From the NCBI RefSeq assembly GCF_000763315.1, contig NZ_JPST01000015.1, positions 78,057 through 142,056 of the forward strand: a DNA stretch of 64,000 nt. Reading direction: 5' to 3'. The position numbers and the translations under genes are program-made. A model generated the notes under the pieces. The model was not told the DNA's origin. It saw only the letters and a program-made list of their open reading frames with translations, and did no database searches. Source of the DNA: Thermoactinomyces daqus. Lineage in GTDB: Bacteria > Bacillota > Bacilli > Thermoactinomycetales > Thermoactinomycetaceae. This document shows, in pieces, positions 47,245 through 58,011 of the stretch; the first letter of the stretch is position 1, and each line of letters begins with the position of its first letter.

Positions 47245-47272
47245 AAGAAGGGAGCACTGGACCCAGGCTCCC
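47245..47272 (-). terminator. Terminator of tatD
   Basis: GGGAGC (47250-47255) pairs with GCTCCC (47267-47272), followed on the minus strand by TTCTTTC. Confidence 0.7.
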
Positions 47273-47287
47273 TTTTGTTTCGCTTCG

Positions 47288-48073
47288 TCAAGCGTTCAGC
47301 ACTTTTTCAAGTTTAAACAGACGAATCGCATTGGCCCGGGTGGCCTCGGCCAGTTCTTCCGGGCTCATCCCGCGCAATTCGGCAATCTTCTCGGCCACGA
47401 GCCGGACGTATCCCGTTTCATTCCGTTTGCCGCGATAGGGATGCGGCGCCAGATAGGGGCAATCCGTCTCGATGAGCAGACGATCAAGCGGAACCTCTTT
47501 GGCCACCTCTTTCGGTTCTTTTGCATTCTTGAAGGTGACAGGACCGCCCAACCCGATCATGAAGTTCAGTTTCAACACTTCCTCCATGATGCGAAGGTCG
47601 CCGCCGAAACAATGCATGACTCCTCCCACTTCTTCGGCATGTTCTTCCTTTAGTATGCGCACAACGTCCTCATGGGCATCCCGGTCATGAATGATGATGG
47701 GAAGCCCTGTCTCCTTCGCCAGAGCGATCTGCCGGCGAAACACCTGCGCCTGCACATCGCGGGGGGAGTTGTCCCAATAATAATCAAGCCCCATTTCCCC
47801 CAGTGCAACCACTTTGGGATGGGTGGTCAGTGAGCGAATCCATTCCAAATCGGCATCGGTGCAATCTTTGGCATCATGGGGATGCCAGCCGACAGCGGAA
47901 TAGATGAACTCATATTCCTCGGCCAATTTCAGGGATGTCGCAATGGTTTCCTTGTTGTATCCGACATTTAAAATCGTTTGCACGCCATATTCCTCACGCG
48001 CCCGCCTGATCACTTCCGCCCGGTCCCCGTCGAATTTGGGATCGTTCAGATGGGCATGGGTGTCAAACAACAT
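47288..48073 (-). CDS. tatD: TatD-family metal-dependent DNase
   Basis: From the ATG at 48073 (a GTG one codon upstream is equally possible; GAGGAGG upstream) the product is 261 aa. Metal ligands are visible in D-T-H-A-H-L, G-E-M-G-L-D-Y, I-I-H-D-R-D-A-H and I-E-T-D-C-P-Y-L. TatD enzymes are 3'-5' exonucleases and may act on DNA or D-aminoacyl-tRNA. yabE, between tatD and rnmV in B. subtilis, is absent. Confidence 0.95.
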   Translation of the reverse strand: MLFDTHAHLNDPKFDGDRAEVIRRAREEYGVQTILNVGYNKETIATSLKLAEEYEFIYSAVGWHPHDAKDCTDADLEWIRSLTTHPKVVALGEMGLDYYWDNSPRDVQAQVFRRQIALAKETGLPIIIHDRDAHEDVVRILKEEHAEEVGGVMHCFGGDLRIMEEVLKLNFMIGLGGPVTFKNAKEPKEVAKEVPLDRLLIETDCPYLAPHPYRGKRNETGYVRLVAEKIAELRGMSPEELAEATRANAIRLFKLEKVLNA

Positions 48074-48090
48074 CACGGCTGAATCCTCCT

Positions 48091-48642
48091 CTATCGATGG
48101 GTCGCCAGAGACAGTAAATGGATGCGGTTCACCGGCAATACAACCACATCAGCCCGGCCCACTACCGCGCTGATGTCAACCGGGCCGATCATGCGGCTGT
48201 CAAGGCTGTTGTTGCGGTTGTCTCCCATGACGAACAAATGGTGAGCCGGAACGATCAAATGCTTGTAACTTCCGATCGCATCATTCATCGCCCCGTTGAT
48301 ATAAGGTTCGTCAAGCGGTTTTTTGTTTCGGTATACCTTTCCGTTTTTAATATCGATCTGGTCTCCCGGCAAACCGATGACCCGTTTGATAAAATCGCGG
48401 CCTTCATTGGTATGAAAGACGATAATATCTCCATAATCGGGCATATCGACACGATAAATCCATTTATTTACAATCAGCAGCTCATCGCCTTTCAGTGTCG
48501 GTTCCATGGATTGACCGTTTACTTCATACGGGGCAAACAAATACCCGCGAATGCCAAAGGCAATCAACACCGCCACGGCAATGGCCACAAACCACTCCAA
48601 TGCGGTCACCCATTTTTTCGATGAGCTTTTCGGATCCGCCAT
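48091..48642 (-). CDS. lepB: Type I signal peptidase
   Basis: From the ATG at 48642 (AGGAGG seven bases before) the product is 183 aa. One N-terminal membrane anchor is followed by the catalytic-serine motif N-G-Q-S-M-E-P-T-L, the lysine motif R-D-F-I-K-R-V-I-G-L-P-G-D and G-D-N-R-N-N-S-L-D-S-R. It cleaves Sec and Tat signal peptides outside the membrane. The gene is inserted between metG and tatD. The 48 codons open upstream are excluded by the ribosome-binding site. Confidence 0.95.
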   Translation of the reverse strand: MADPKSSSKKWVTALEWFVAIAVAVLIAFGIRGYLFAPYEVNGQSMEPTLKGDELLIVNKWIYRVDMPDYGDIIVFHTNEGRDFIKRVIGLPGDQIDIKNGKVYRNKKPLDEPYINGAMNDAIGSYKHLIVPAHHLFVMGDNRNNSLDSRMIGPVDISAVVGRADVVVLPVNRIHLLSLATHR

Positions 48643-48691
48643 CAAAAAACCTCCTGTATGAAAAAATTTCGAACCAGGTTCCATACCAAAT

Positions 48692-48868
48692 TCACTGTCT
48701 GGCCGTTTTTGTAATGGACAGACCGTTTTTTCCCCTTGGTTTCTGAAAGCGGAACAGGCAAAAGAAGTTCCTTGCATCCATTTCAAGGAACCGATTCACT
48801 TCAACTTCTGGCATAAAAATCACCGCGTGCCGGGGTAGTGGCCCGAAGTGTGTGGAGAATCGGGACAT
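48692..48868 (-). CDS. Possible 58-aa small protein
   Basis: On the minus strand an ATG at 48868 with GGGAGG four bases before opens a 58-codon frame between metG and lepB. The product is basic and aromatic-rich (F-C-L-F-R-F-Q-K-P-R near the C terminus) without membrane segments or cysteine motifs. I recognise nothing. It may be chance in a 290-bp leader. Confidence 0.25.
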   Translation of the reverse strand: MSRFSTHFGPLPRHAVIFMPEVEVNRFLEMDARNFFCLFRFQKPRGKNGLSITKTARQ

Positions 48869-48934
48869 GGCGCCTCCCAACCTCCCGGAACAATCGGTCA
48901 GGAGGGCCCGCTCCCTTCTCAAATCATGCTTGGG

Positions 48935-51215
<2,281 letters not shown>

Positions 51216-51234
51216 GGATCAAGATCTTTTTCCT

Positions 51235-51263
51235 ATTATACAATAGTCAAAAACGGTTGAAAA
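51235..51263 (-). promoter_or_regulatory. Promoter of the metG T-box leader
   Basis: Minus strand TTTTCA (51258-51263), 17-bp spacer, perfect TATAAT (51235-51240). The transcript would start near 51228, just before the T-box. Confidence 0.55.
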
Positions 51264-51333
51264 GTAAAAGCGGCGCCTCTGCCAAGCTGCTTCTCTCCAT
51301 AGCTTTTCCAGCGAAAAAACCGGATAAACCTCC

Positions 51334-53169
51334 CTATCTCTTATCATAGCGCACGGCGAACGGAGTTGCATGCTTTGACAGCTTTCCCTCAAGGGTTAAA
51401 CGTTCCAGTTCCTGTTTCAGGCGATGCACATCCCAGCTTAACCCGCAGGCACGATTGATCTGGGCAACCGCTCCGACCAGATCGGTATCAAAAAGAGGGA
51501 GCAACCCGGCCAGGACGCCCAGCAATTGATCATCCTGTTTCTCGGCAAATTGCTTGAGTTCATCAAAAGGATTGGACAAATGCGGGCTTTGTGTATAAGC
51601 GCAGCGGATGCGAATAAAGATCGTACGTCCAAACACGGCCGAGGAAACAAACGTATCTCCGGAGCGCAGATAGGGAAGCCGTTTCCCTTCTTCCGGCGTC
51701 AAATCCGTTTCTTCCCGCAACGTGGCAATATCGGTTCCCCGCACAGTGCGGAAAACAAATTTGGTATTCAACTGCGCAGTAATCGTCTCATCCAAAAGCG
51801 TTGGTCGCTGCGTGGCGAGAAAGAGAAACACTCCGTATTTTCTTCCCTCTTGGGCAATCTCTTTCAAGATCGCTTTCGCCGGAGATTCGAGCGCCTTGGG
51901 AGCAAAATTGTGCGCTTCATCCGTCACGACGATAAACGGCGGAAAAAATTTCGCTTCCTCCCCGTTCATGCGGGCATCTTTATATTCGCGGCGCTTCCGG
52001 TACAAGGAGCCGATCACATAGGTGGCAAACACTTGCAAAACCCATGTGCTCCCCTGAATCACCACCAATTTCCCCTGTTCGAGGCCTCGTTCGATCGCCC
52101 GGATATCCTGTTGGAACAATCCCGCCCTGTCAAGCCGCTGCAAACGCCAATGGACCCCTTTGACAGAGGAGAGCGGCAATGTTCCATACTGCGCCAACAG
52201 CTGCTTCAAGTCGTGGATGCGCTGCACATCGGTCGGAGTTAAATCCGCATTGTTCAACTGCCGTTCCAGCCCCTGTTTTCCCTCCTCCAACGCCTGCACC
52301 AGATTATTGATGCGGTCACTGAAGGAAGCAAAGGAATCACGCTTCCGATGGAGCATCTGGATCACATTCACCATCGCGTCAGACAGTTGGCTACCGGCAG
52401 CGCCCAAAAGTTCGGTCACATCGCGCGTCGACAGATCGGAAAAGGAAATACCCACTTCTTGCCCGATTTGCACGGCGATAAAGCGATCGGTAAAATCGTC
52501 CCCTCCTTCCACTCCCGGAACGCGGTCACGAAAATCCATCTCAAAATGCGGATCAAAAACCAGTGTCGGGATGCGCAATTTCATGAGTTCTTCCAGCATC
52601 ACGCGCAAGCCGAACGACTTCCCCGACCCCGAACCGCCAAAAATGCCGACATGGGGATATTGCTGCATCGTTTTGATATCAAAGATAAAGGGAACGCCCC
52701 GCTGCTCCCTGAGCGCTCCTTGTTCCATGATCATCACCCGGTTTCGCAAATCGGGGGTAATCGTTTCCGACATCGATTCGGTTCCGCGAATTTCACCGAG
52801 CAGCATCCCCTCTGACGGCGTTGTCTTCACCAGCAGATCGCGCACTTCGGCAAATTCCGGCAAACGGACGGAACAGCCGGTGCGAACGGGATGCGGCGCC
52901 TCTTCATATAAGCGCAATTTGGCCAGATTGATTTCATCGGATTCGATATCATATCCGATTTGTTCCAGGGAACGGATCACCTGGGCATCCACCAGGGACT
53001 TGTCCAGACCCATCGGGATCAAGCGGTTGTAGGATAAAGTTTCCACCACTTCCCCCCGCGGATTATTCAGGGCATTGTCTTCAATAACCAAAATCTCATT
53101 GATGCGAAATTTACGCTCCCGCGACACGATATATACTTCCTGCTGTGTTGTGACCCCAACGACCTGCAT
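51334..53169 (-). CDS. herA: HerA-type bipolar DNA translocase/helicase
   Basis: From the ATG at 53169 (GGGAG eight bases before; another ATG two codons upstream) the product is 611 aa. An N-terminal HAS-barrel-like region (about 1-120) precedes the RecA-like FtsK/HerA motor with Walker A G-G-S-G-S-G-K-S (near 180-187), Walker B F-I-V-V-T-D-E-A-H (near 415), and F-L-A-T-Q-R-P. A long helical insertion lies between them. HerA hexamers translocate on duplex DNA and work with NurA in end resection or in defence complexes. nurA lies 30 bp upstream in the same unit. Confidence 0.88.
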   Translation of the reverse strand: MQVVGVTTQQEVYIVSRERKFRINEILVIEDNALNNPRGEVVETLSYNRLIPMGLDKSLVDAQVIRSLEQIGYDIESDEINLAKLRLYEEAPHPVRTGCSVRLPEFAEVRDLLVKTTPSEGMLLGEIRGTESMSETITPDLRNRVMIMEQGALREQRGVPFIFDIKTMQQYPHVGIFGGSGSGKSFGLRVMLEELMKLRIPTLVFDPHFEMDFRDRVPGVEGGDDFTDRFIAVQIGQEVGISFSDLSTRDVTELLGAAGSQLSDAMVNVIQMLHRKRDSFASFSDRINNLVQALEEGKQGLERQLNNADLTPTDVQRIHDLKQLLAQYGTLPLSSVKGVHWRLQRLDRAGLFQQDIRAIERGLEQGKLVVIQGSTWVLQVFATYVIGSLYRKRREYKDARMNGEEAKFFPPFIVVTDEAHNFAPKALESPAKAILKEIAQEGRKYGVFLFLATQRPTLLDETITAQLNTKFVFRTVRGTDIATLREETDLTPEEGKRLPYLRSGDTFVSSAVFGRTIFIRIRCAYTQSPHLSNPFDELKQFAEKQDDQLLGVLAGLLPLFDTDLVGAVAQINRACGLSWDVHRLKQELERLTLEGKLSKHATPFAVRYDKR

Positions 53170-53205
53170 TCTCATCTCTCCCTTTCCATCGCGTATTTTG
53201 TCCCG

Positions 53206-54156
53206 TCAAATCATGCGTTCACTCCGCTTTACGGCCAGCAGGCGATGACGCAGATCAGCGTCGATATACTTCTCAACCATCGTCTCGACCAAAGGGTTGG
53301 TCACCCGCACCTGGTTATCGACAATATCCAGCCAAAAAGGAATGCCCCGGCCCTGTTCCGGCGTCAGGCTGTAAATCAACCGCGCCAGAGCCAGCCGCTC
53401 TTCCCGTTGGGACATCAGCCCGTCCAAACCAATCGGCTGGGGACTTTTCGACGAGCGAAAGGCCATTTTCCACATTCCGCTTCCGGCCGGACTCCACTCC
53501 TCCCATTCAAACGCTTCTCCCACATTTAACACGCCATAGAGCAAATCGCGATCAGACCAGGCGGGAAATTCCGGAAACAGTTCCTTGACCAGCCGGCGCG
53601 TGCTGATTTCTTCGGCCGCGCCCACGATCAGAATTCCCCGATCCTCGGCGATCCTGGCCAATTTCTCCCACTCTTCCGCATCATCGATATAAAAATGCAG
53701 AAGTGACCCGTCCATGATCACCACCCGCGCTTCCCACTCCCGCATCGCCTCACCAGCCACCCTCATTTCCAGCGCCGATAAAATCGCTCCCCGTTTTCGG
53801 GCCTCCCGGGCAGCTTGTCCCTCTTCTTCCTCCTCTTCAAGCAGCGGGGTGTATACATCTGCAGCCCACTTTTCTTCGCCCAGCGTTCCTTTTGCCAACG
53901 CTTGAAATACAGATAAAGTCCGGGTTTGCGAGCCGCGGGTGGAGTTGACGGAACCATCGACTCCGATCACGGATCTCCCCTGTAGCCAATCCCGCATTTC
54001 TCCGTCTTCCCATTTTTCAATCCGGTAAAATGATCCAACTTCACGCAGGCGGGCGCGGATTTTCTCTTTGTCGAACGCAGTCGACGGATAGATTTCACGC
54101 AGGGAATCATTTAATTTTTTCAGTTTCCATTTTAACTCCTCCGATACGGGCAGCAT
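53206..54156 (-). CDS. nurA: NurA-domain nuclease
   Basis: The 316-aa product has the NurA nuclease pattern: acidic motif I V-I-G-V-D-G-S-V-N-S-T-R-G (Asp67) and motif V-V-I-M-D-G-S-L-L (Asp149), both at strand ends, plus a late acidic segment W-L-D-I-V-D-N. An acidic Glu-rich loop lies at about 107-113. NurA dimers are Mn-dependent 5'-3' nucleases that attach to the HerA hexamer. Adjacency to herA confirms the pairing. GGAGG supports the start. It diverges from abrB. Confidence 0.85.
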   Translation of the reverse strand: MLPVSEELKWKLKKLNDSLREIYPSTAFDKEKIRARLREVGSFYRIEKWEDGEMRDWLQGRSVIGVDGSVNSTRGSQTRTLSVFQALAKGTLGEEKWAADVYTPLLEEEEEEGQAAREARKRGAILSALEMRVAGEAMREWEARVVIMDGSLLHFYIDDAEEWEKLARIAEDRGILIVGAAEEISTRRLVKELFPEFPAWSDRDLLYGVLNVGEAFEWEEWSPAGSGMWKMAFRSSKSPQPIGLDGLMSQREERLALARLIYSLTPEQGRGIPFWLDIVDNQVRVTNPLVETMVEKYIDADLRHRLLAVKRSERMI

Positions 54157-54430
54157 GTCTTTTCCTCCTTTGGTCCTTCATTGTCAAGAATCTGCCATCT
54201 AATAATCCCGAGTTTTCTTACCCTATTTTTTCAGATTATGATAAAGAAAGGAAAGGTATTTTTGGAAAAACAGTCTCATTTAAGCCCGGAACCGACACAG
54301 AATAAACTTAAGATAAAAATAATATTTATATATTAAATGTTTCATGCTGATAAAATAAACTTTTTTTGACTAAGAAATAACTATTCTTTTACATGATTAA
54401 GGAATTTTCTATAAAAATCCTCTAATTATA
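54157..54430. other. AT-rich intergenic region between nurA and the abrB promoter
   Basis: No coding frame is evident. The stretch is strongly AT-rich at 54300-54430 and likely holds the nurA-herA promoter, which I could not place, and upstream binding sites for abrB control. Confidence 0.35.
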
Positions 54431-54459
54431 TTGACTGTTATGGGAATGGTTGGTATGAT
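54431..54459 (+). promoter_or_regulatory. SigA-type promoter of abrB
   Basis: TTGACT (54431-54436), 17-bp spacer, TATGAT (54454-54459) on the plus strand, giving a leader of about 85 nt. Confidence 0.7.
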
Positions 54460-54462
54460 GAG

Positions 54463-54490
54463 TTTGACGTCGATGTCGAAATTTGACGTC
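54463..54490 (+). promoter_or_regulatory. Spo0A operator of abrB
   Basis: A perfect 0A box TGTCGAA (54474-54480) lies just downstream of the predicted transcription start, flanked by direct repeats TTTGACGTC (54463-54471 and 54482-54490). In B. subtilis Spo0A-P represses abrB from 0A boxes in this same position. Confidence 0.7.
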
Positions 54491-54549
54491 AATTTAAAGA
54501 TAAAAACAAAACCCAAAACCAAAATCAAAACTGAGAGGGGATTCCGGAT

Positions 54550-54822
54550 ATGTTGAAATCTACTGGTATTGTTCGCAAAGTTGACGAACTCGGCCGCGTT
54601 GTCATTCCAATCGAATTACGCCGAACGTTGGGAATTGGTGAAAAAGATGCTCTGGAAATCTATGTAGACGGAGAACGCATTGTTCTGAAAAAATATGAAC
54701 CGGCTTGCATCTTCACCGGCGAAGTGGATGAAACGATCCGCTACAAGAACAAAGTCGTGAGCAAAAAATGCATTGAAGAAATGTACCAACTGATCCACGG
54801 TGAAAAAGTGACGGTAGAATAA
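54550..54822 (+). CDS. abrB: Transition-state regulator AbrB
   Basis: The 90-aa product has the AbrB DNA-binding domain K-S-T-G-I-V-R-K-V-D-E-L-G-R-V-V-I-P-I-E followed by R-R-T-L-G-I-G, and a C-terminal multimerisation half with one Cys in P-A-C-I-F-T-G-E. AbrB represses stationary-phase and sporulation genes in growth. It is divergent from its neighbours, as in B. subtilis. GAGAGGGG lies about 8 bases before the ATG. Confidence 0.96.
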   Translation: MLKSTGIVRKVDELGRVVIPIELRRTLGIGEKDALEIYVDGERIVLKKYEPACIFTGEVDETIRYKNKVVSKKCIEEMYQLIHGEKVTVE

Positions 54823-55095
54823 AGTTAAATCTGCCAAAATCTTCATTTACCATTATCTCATGCATCCGCCTTTTTTCCTATAGATGAAACACGTTATTCC
54901 CAGCATCATCCGCAACACTTACGCACTTAATGAGGATACATATTACCTGCATGGGAAGTGGCGAGGAAGAACTTTGAAAATATTGTGTCAACCATATTGC
55001 CGTTTTATCAGGCGGAGATTTACGAAACGCCTGCTTCAGCAAACGCAAGCAGGAAGTCATCCTTCCTTGGAGATTTTGATATGCCGGCACAGAGT
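54823..55095 (+). other. Region between abrB and its terminator
   Basis: A plus-strand frame from 54884 is open but runs through the terminator into antisense of the PTS gene. I see no ribosome-binding site of note. It may be a long abrB 3' region or a decayed gene. Confidence 0.3.
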
Positions 55096-55138
55096 AAAGC
55101 GGTTGCCCTTCGTTCACGGGCAACCGCTTTCTTTTTTT
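55096..55138 (+). terminator. Strong terminator for abrB
   Basis: A 13-bp stem AAAGCGGTTGCCC (55096-55108) with GGGCAACCGCTTT (55118-55130) followed by CTTTTTTT. The hairpin also follows the convergent PTS gene on the minus strand, where the U-tract is poorer. Confidence 0.85.
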
Positions 55139-56621
55139 ACTCCTTTTCGGGTTTTTCCGCTTCCTCCGCCTTCTCCTGTTTGGCTATTTCCAATATGCGT
55201 TCCTTCAATAGTTCAGATTTTGTGCCAAACACAGCCTGAAAATTGCCCGGCCCCACCTGTATCACACCGGAAACCCCCAATTTTCGCAATTGGTCGCGAT
55301 CCAGCTTTTCTTCATTCTTCAAAGTCATGCGCAGGCGGGTGATACAAGCATCCAGATGTTCGATATTTTCCTTTCCGCCGATGGCCTCGAGAACCTGGCG
55401 CGCCAGTTCATCCTCTCCTCCTCCGGCTCGTTTCCCCTTTTCTTCCGCTGCATTTGCCGTTTCATCCTCTTCATCTTCACGTCCGGGTGTCTTCAGGTTA
55501 AAGATGCGGATCATGAAGCGGAACAGGACGTAGTACAGCACAGCATAAATCACGCCGATGACCAACAACAGCAACGGCTTGGTAGCCAGATTGTAGTTGA
55601 GAATATAGTCAATCGCCCCTGCCGAGAAGGTAAAACCGTGGCGGATTCCCAGCAGATCGACAACCGCCATGGAGACCCCGGTCAGAATGGTGTGCACCAC
55701 ATATAAAATCGGCGCCACAAACATGAACGAAAACTCGATCGGTTCGGTAACCCCGGTCAAAAAGGCAGTGAGAGCCGCGCTCACCAGCACACCGTACACT
55801 TTTTGGCGCTGGGACGGCCGGGCTTCATGCAACATGGCAAAACACGCAGCCGGCAAGGCAAACATCATGATCGGGAACATCCCGGCCATGAAGATTCCCG
55901 CAGTCGGGTCCCCATGCAAAAACCGGTTCATGTCTCCCGTAACCCCGTGATACGATCCGACATTAAACCAGACAATCGTGTTAACAATATGGTGAAGCCC
56001 AAAAGGAATCAGCAAACGATTCAAAATCCCGTAGACAAAGACTCCGACGGCACCCGCACCGATCAACCAGTTTCCGGCACTATTAATCCAGTCTTGAACA
56101 GTCGGCCAAATGAATAAGAAAATAATACCTACCCATACCATCACAAAAGAGGTAATGATCGGAACAAAGCGTTTTCCGCCAAAAAACTGCAACCAGTCGG
56201 GCAGTTTAATTTTGTGGTACCGGCGATAAAGCACTGCTGCGATGGCCCCGGAAATGATCCCACCGAGAACTCCGGTATCCAGTTTCATCGTCTTGGTGCT
56301 TCCCAGATCGACCACCTGGCTTAACACCAGATATCCAACGAGAGCTGCCAGTGCCGCGGCACCCGCCTCTTCCGCCAATCCGATGGCCACCCCGACTGCA
56401 AACAGGACGGGCATATGGTCCGTAATCGCACTCGCACCACGGGTCAGAATTTCGCCTACATAATAAATAATACTTCCTTTGGCGAAGTATTTCGGGTCGG
56501 ACAATAACGCGCCCAGGCGGAGCAAAATCCCCGCGGCCGGCAACACGGCGATCGGAAGCATCAATGATTTTCCGATGCGCTGCAATGACCCTAAAATACC
56601 CCCTCCTCGTCGTTTGCTCAA
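55137..56621 (-). CDS. PTS permease EIICB, N-acetylglucosamine/glucose type
   Basis: The 494-aa product has about ten membrane segments (EIIC, residues 1-375), a Glu/Lys-rich linker, then an EIIB domain with phosphorylated Cys in L-D-A-C-I-T-R-L-R-M. The M-F-P-I-M-M-F-A-L-P-A-A segment and F-L-T-G-V-T-E-P-I-E-F match the Glc family, and the details favour NagE/NagP (GlcNAc) over PtsG. It lacks an EIIA domain, so it must borrow one. It is inserted between rsmI and abrB. Confidence 0.88.
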   Translation of the reverse strand: MSKRRGGGILGSLQRIGKSLMLPIAVLPAAGILLRLGALLSDPKYFAKGSIIYYVGEILTRGASAITDHMPVLFAVGVAIGLAEEAGAAALAALVGYLVLSQVVDLGSTKTMKLDTGVLGGIISGAIAAVLYRRYHKIKLPDWLQFFGGKRFVPIITSFVMVWVGIIFLFIWPTVQDWINSAGNWLIGAGAVGVFVYGILNRLLIPFGLHHIVNTIVWFNVGSYHGVTGDMNRFLHGDPTAGIFMAGMFPIMMFALPAACFAMLHEARPSQRQKVYGVLVSAALTAFLTGVTEPIEFSFMFVAPILYVVHTILTGVSMAVVDLLGIRHGFTFSAGAIDYILNYNLATKPLLLLVIGVIYAVLYYVLFRFMIRIFNLKTPGREDEEDETANAAEEKGKRAGGGEDELARQVLEAIGGKENIEHLDACITRLRMTLKNEEKLDRDQLRKLGVSGVIQVGPGNFQAVFGTKSELLKERILEIAKQEKAEEAEKPEKE

Positions 56622-56781
56622 ACTCTTACACCTCCGTTAGTCTATTTCCAGCCTGTCTGCCGCGACTTTGGACATCCAAACACATACTTTTATTATACAT
56701 AGAAAGTTAATTTTCCTGTCATATTTTTTATATTGACTGAGGATAATACCTGGATGACAAAATGCCTTCTTTCAGGCAAAT

Positions 56782-57654
56782 TCAGTTCCGGTGATAGGTA
56801 TTATAAACCTCTCGCTTGGGCAGGGAACGATCTTTCGCCGTTTGGGCGATCGCCTCTTTTTTTGACATCCCCTTTTTTATATAAATCTCGACATGGTCTT
56901 CAATCGCAAGTGATTCCCACCATGCTTCCTCTTGAGATTCCTCTTCTTCCTGAAGATCTCCGGATACGACAATCGTATATTCCCCGCGGGCTCCATGCTC
57001 CTTTAAGTAATCCAAACAGCGGTCAATGTCTCCGCGCAGCCATTCCTCATGCTTTTTGGTCAATTCACGGCAGATGGCCAAACGTCGGTTGCCCATCACT
57101 TGCCGAAGATCGGCCAGCATCTCGGTGATCCGGTGCGGAGATTCATAAAACAGCAGGGTGGCCGGGGTCCTGGCCCAGCGTTGCAACTGCGCCCGTCTCT
57201 CTTTAGTTGACCGCGGCAAAAAGCCGATGAACAGAAAAGGTTGGGTCGGCAATCCTGAAGCAACGAGCGCAGCCAGAGCGGCATTCGGGCCGGGGATCGG
57301 AACCACCGGAATCTGATGTTGGACGGCATCCCGAACCAATTCTTCTCCCGGATCGGAAATTCCGGGCATCCCCGCATCGCTGACCAGGGCTATTTTCTTC
57401 CCTTCCAAAAGCTGATTGAGCAGTTGGGCTCCGCGTTCTCTTTTATTATGTTCATGGTAACTGATCAATTCCGTATGAAACTGAAAAACCTGGAGCAACT
57501 TTCGCGTATGCCGTGTATCTTCAGCTGCAATCAGGTCGACTTCACTCAGGATCTCCAACGCTCTCGGACTCATATCCTGCAAATTGCCGATCGGCGTTCC
57601 GACGACATAGAGAATACCTCTTTTTTCTTCGGCAAAACTCTTGATCACGTGCAT
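56782..57654 (-). CDS. rsmI: 16S rRNA 2'-O-ribose C1402 methyltransferase
   Basis: From the ATG at 57654 (AAGGGG nine bases before) the product is 290 aa. It is a tetrapyrrole-methylase-fold enzyme: V-V-G-T-P-I-G-N-L-Q-D-M-S, A-A-E-D-T-R-H-T, S-D-A-G-M-P-G-I-S-D-P-G and P-G-P-N-A-A. RsmI methylates C1402 in 16S rRNA. The 11 codons further upstream overlap yazA and lack support. It overlaps yazA by 10 bp. Confidence 0.95.
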   Translation of the reverse strand: MHVIKSFAEEKRGILYVVGTPIGNLQDMSPRALEILSEVDLIAAEDTRHTRKLLQVFQFHTELISYHEHNKRERGAQLLNQLLEGKKIALVSDAGMPGISDPGEELVRDAVQHQIPVVPIPGPNAALAALVASGLPTQPFLFIGFLPRSTKERRAQLQRWARTPATLLFYESPHRITEMLADLRQVMGNRRLAICRELTKKHEEWLRGDIDRCLDYLKEHGARGEYTIVVSGDLQEEEESQEEAWWESLAIEDHVEIYIKKGMSKKEAIAQTAKDRSLPKREVYNTYHRN

Positions 57655-57914
57655 CGCTCGGTTCCCCTTTCTGCGATTAATCTCCATTTTTCCTTCCGTG
57701 ACATCTTTTTAATCTCATGCTCCCGTTTCAGGGCCCACGATTTGCTCGTGCCCGCTTCATAATACCGCAGAACCACCGGCAAGCGGGCGCGTGTATATTT
57801 GGCCCCTTTTCCGAGACGATGCATTCGCAACCGCCGCTCCAAATGATTAGTCATCCCTGTGTATAATGTACCGTCCCGACACTCCAGTATGTAAACATAA
57901 TAGGAATCAGCCAT
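57645..57914 (-). CDS. yazA: GIY-YIG nuclease-domain protein YazA
   Basis: From the ATG at 57914 (GGAGG six bases before) the product is 89 aa, the usual YazA/UPF0213 size. It has Y-Y-V-Y-I-L-E-C-R-D-G-T-L-Y-T-G-M-T, matching GIY-YIG (Y-V-Y and Y-T-G), then R-L-R-M-H and K-G-A-K-Y-T-R. Function is unknown, possibly DNA cleavage or repair. trmN6 (yabB), between yabA and yazA in B. subtilis, is missing. Confidence 0.93.
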   Translation of the reverse strand: MADSYYVYILECRDGTLYTGMTNHLERRLRMHRLGKGAKYTRARLPVVLRYYEAGTSKSWALKREHEIKKMSRKEKWRLIAERGTERCT

Positions 57915-57937
57915 TTTCTTCCTCCATTTGGGCAAAG

Positions 57938-57957
57938 AAAAAACGCCGGCTTCCGGC
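57938..57957 (-). terminator. Terminator between yabA and yazA
   Basis: GCCGG (57945-57949) pairs with CCGGC (57953-57957) with a 3-nt loop; the minus strand continues GTTTTTTC. Confidence 0.65.
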
Positions 57958-58011
57958 ACCGGACGGGTCTGGTGGTTACACCATACTCGAATTGGTACCA
58001 CTTTGCCAGCG

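Noticed and set aside
54884..55342. Plus-strand frame after abrB, considered as a decayed ComK-like N terminus
   Set aside because: The resemblance is a few residues (N-E-D-T), the frame runs through a strong terminator into antisense of the PTS gene, and no other ComK motif is present.
57960..58010. GTGGTACC motif with ACCAC between yabA and yazA, considered as a T-box relic
   Set aside because: Only a short palindromic match; no stem I or specifier, and it is explained by a simple hairpin before the yabA terminator.
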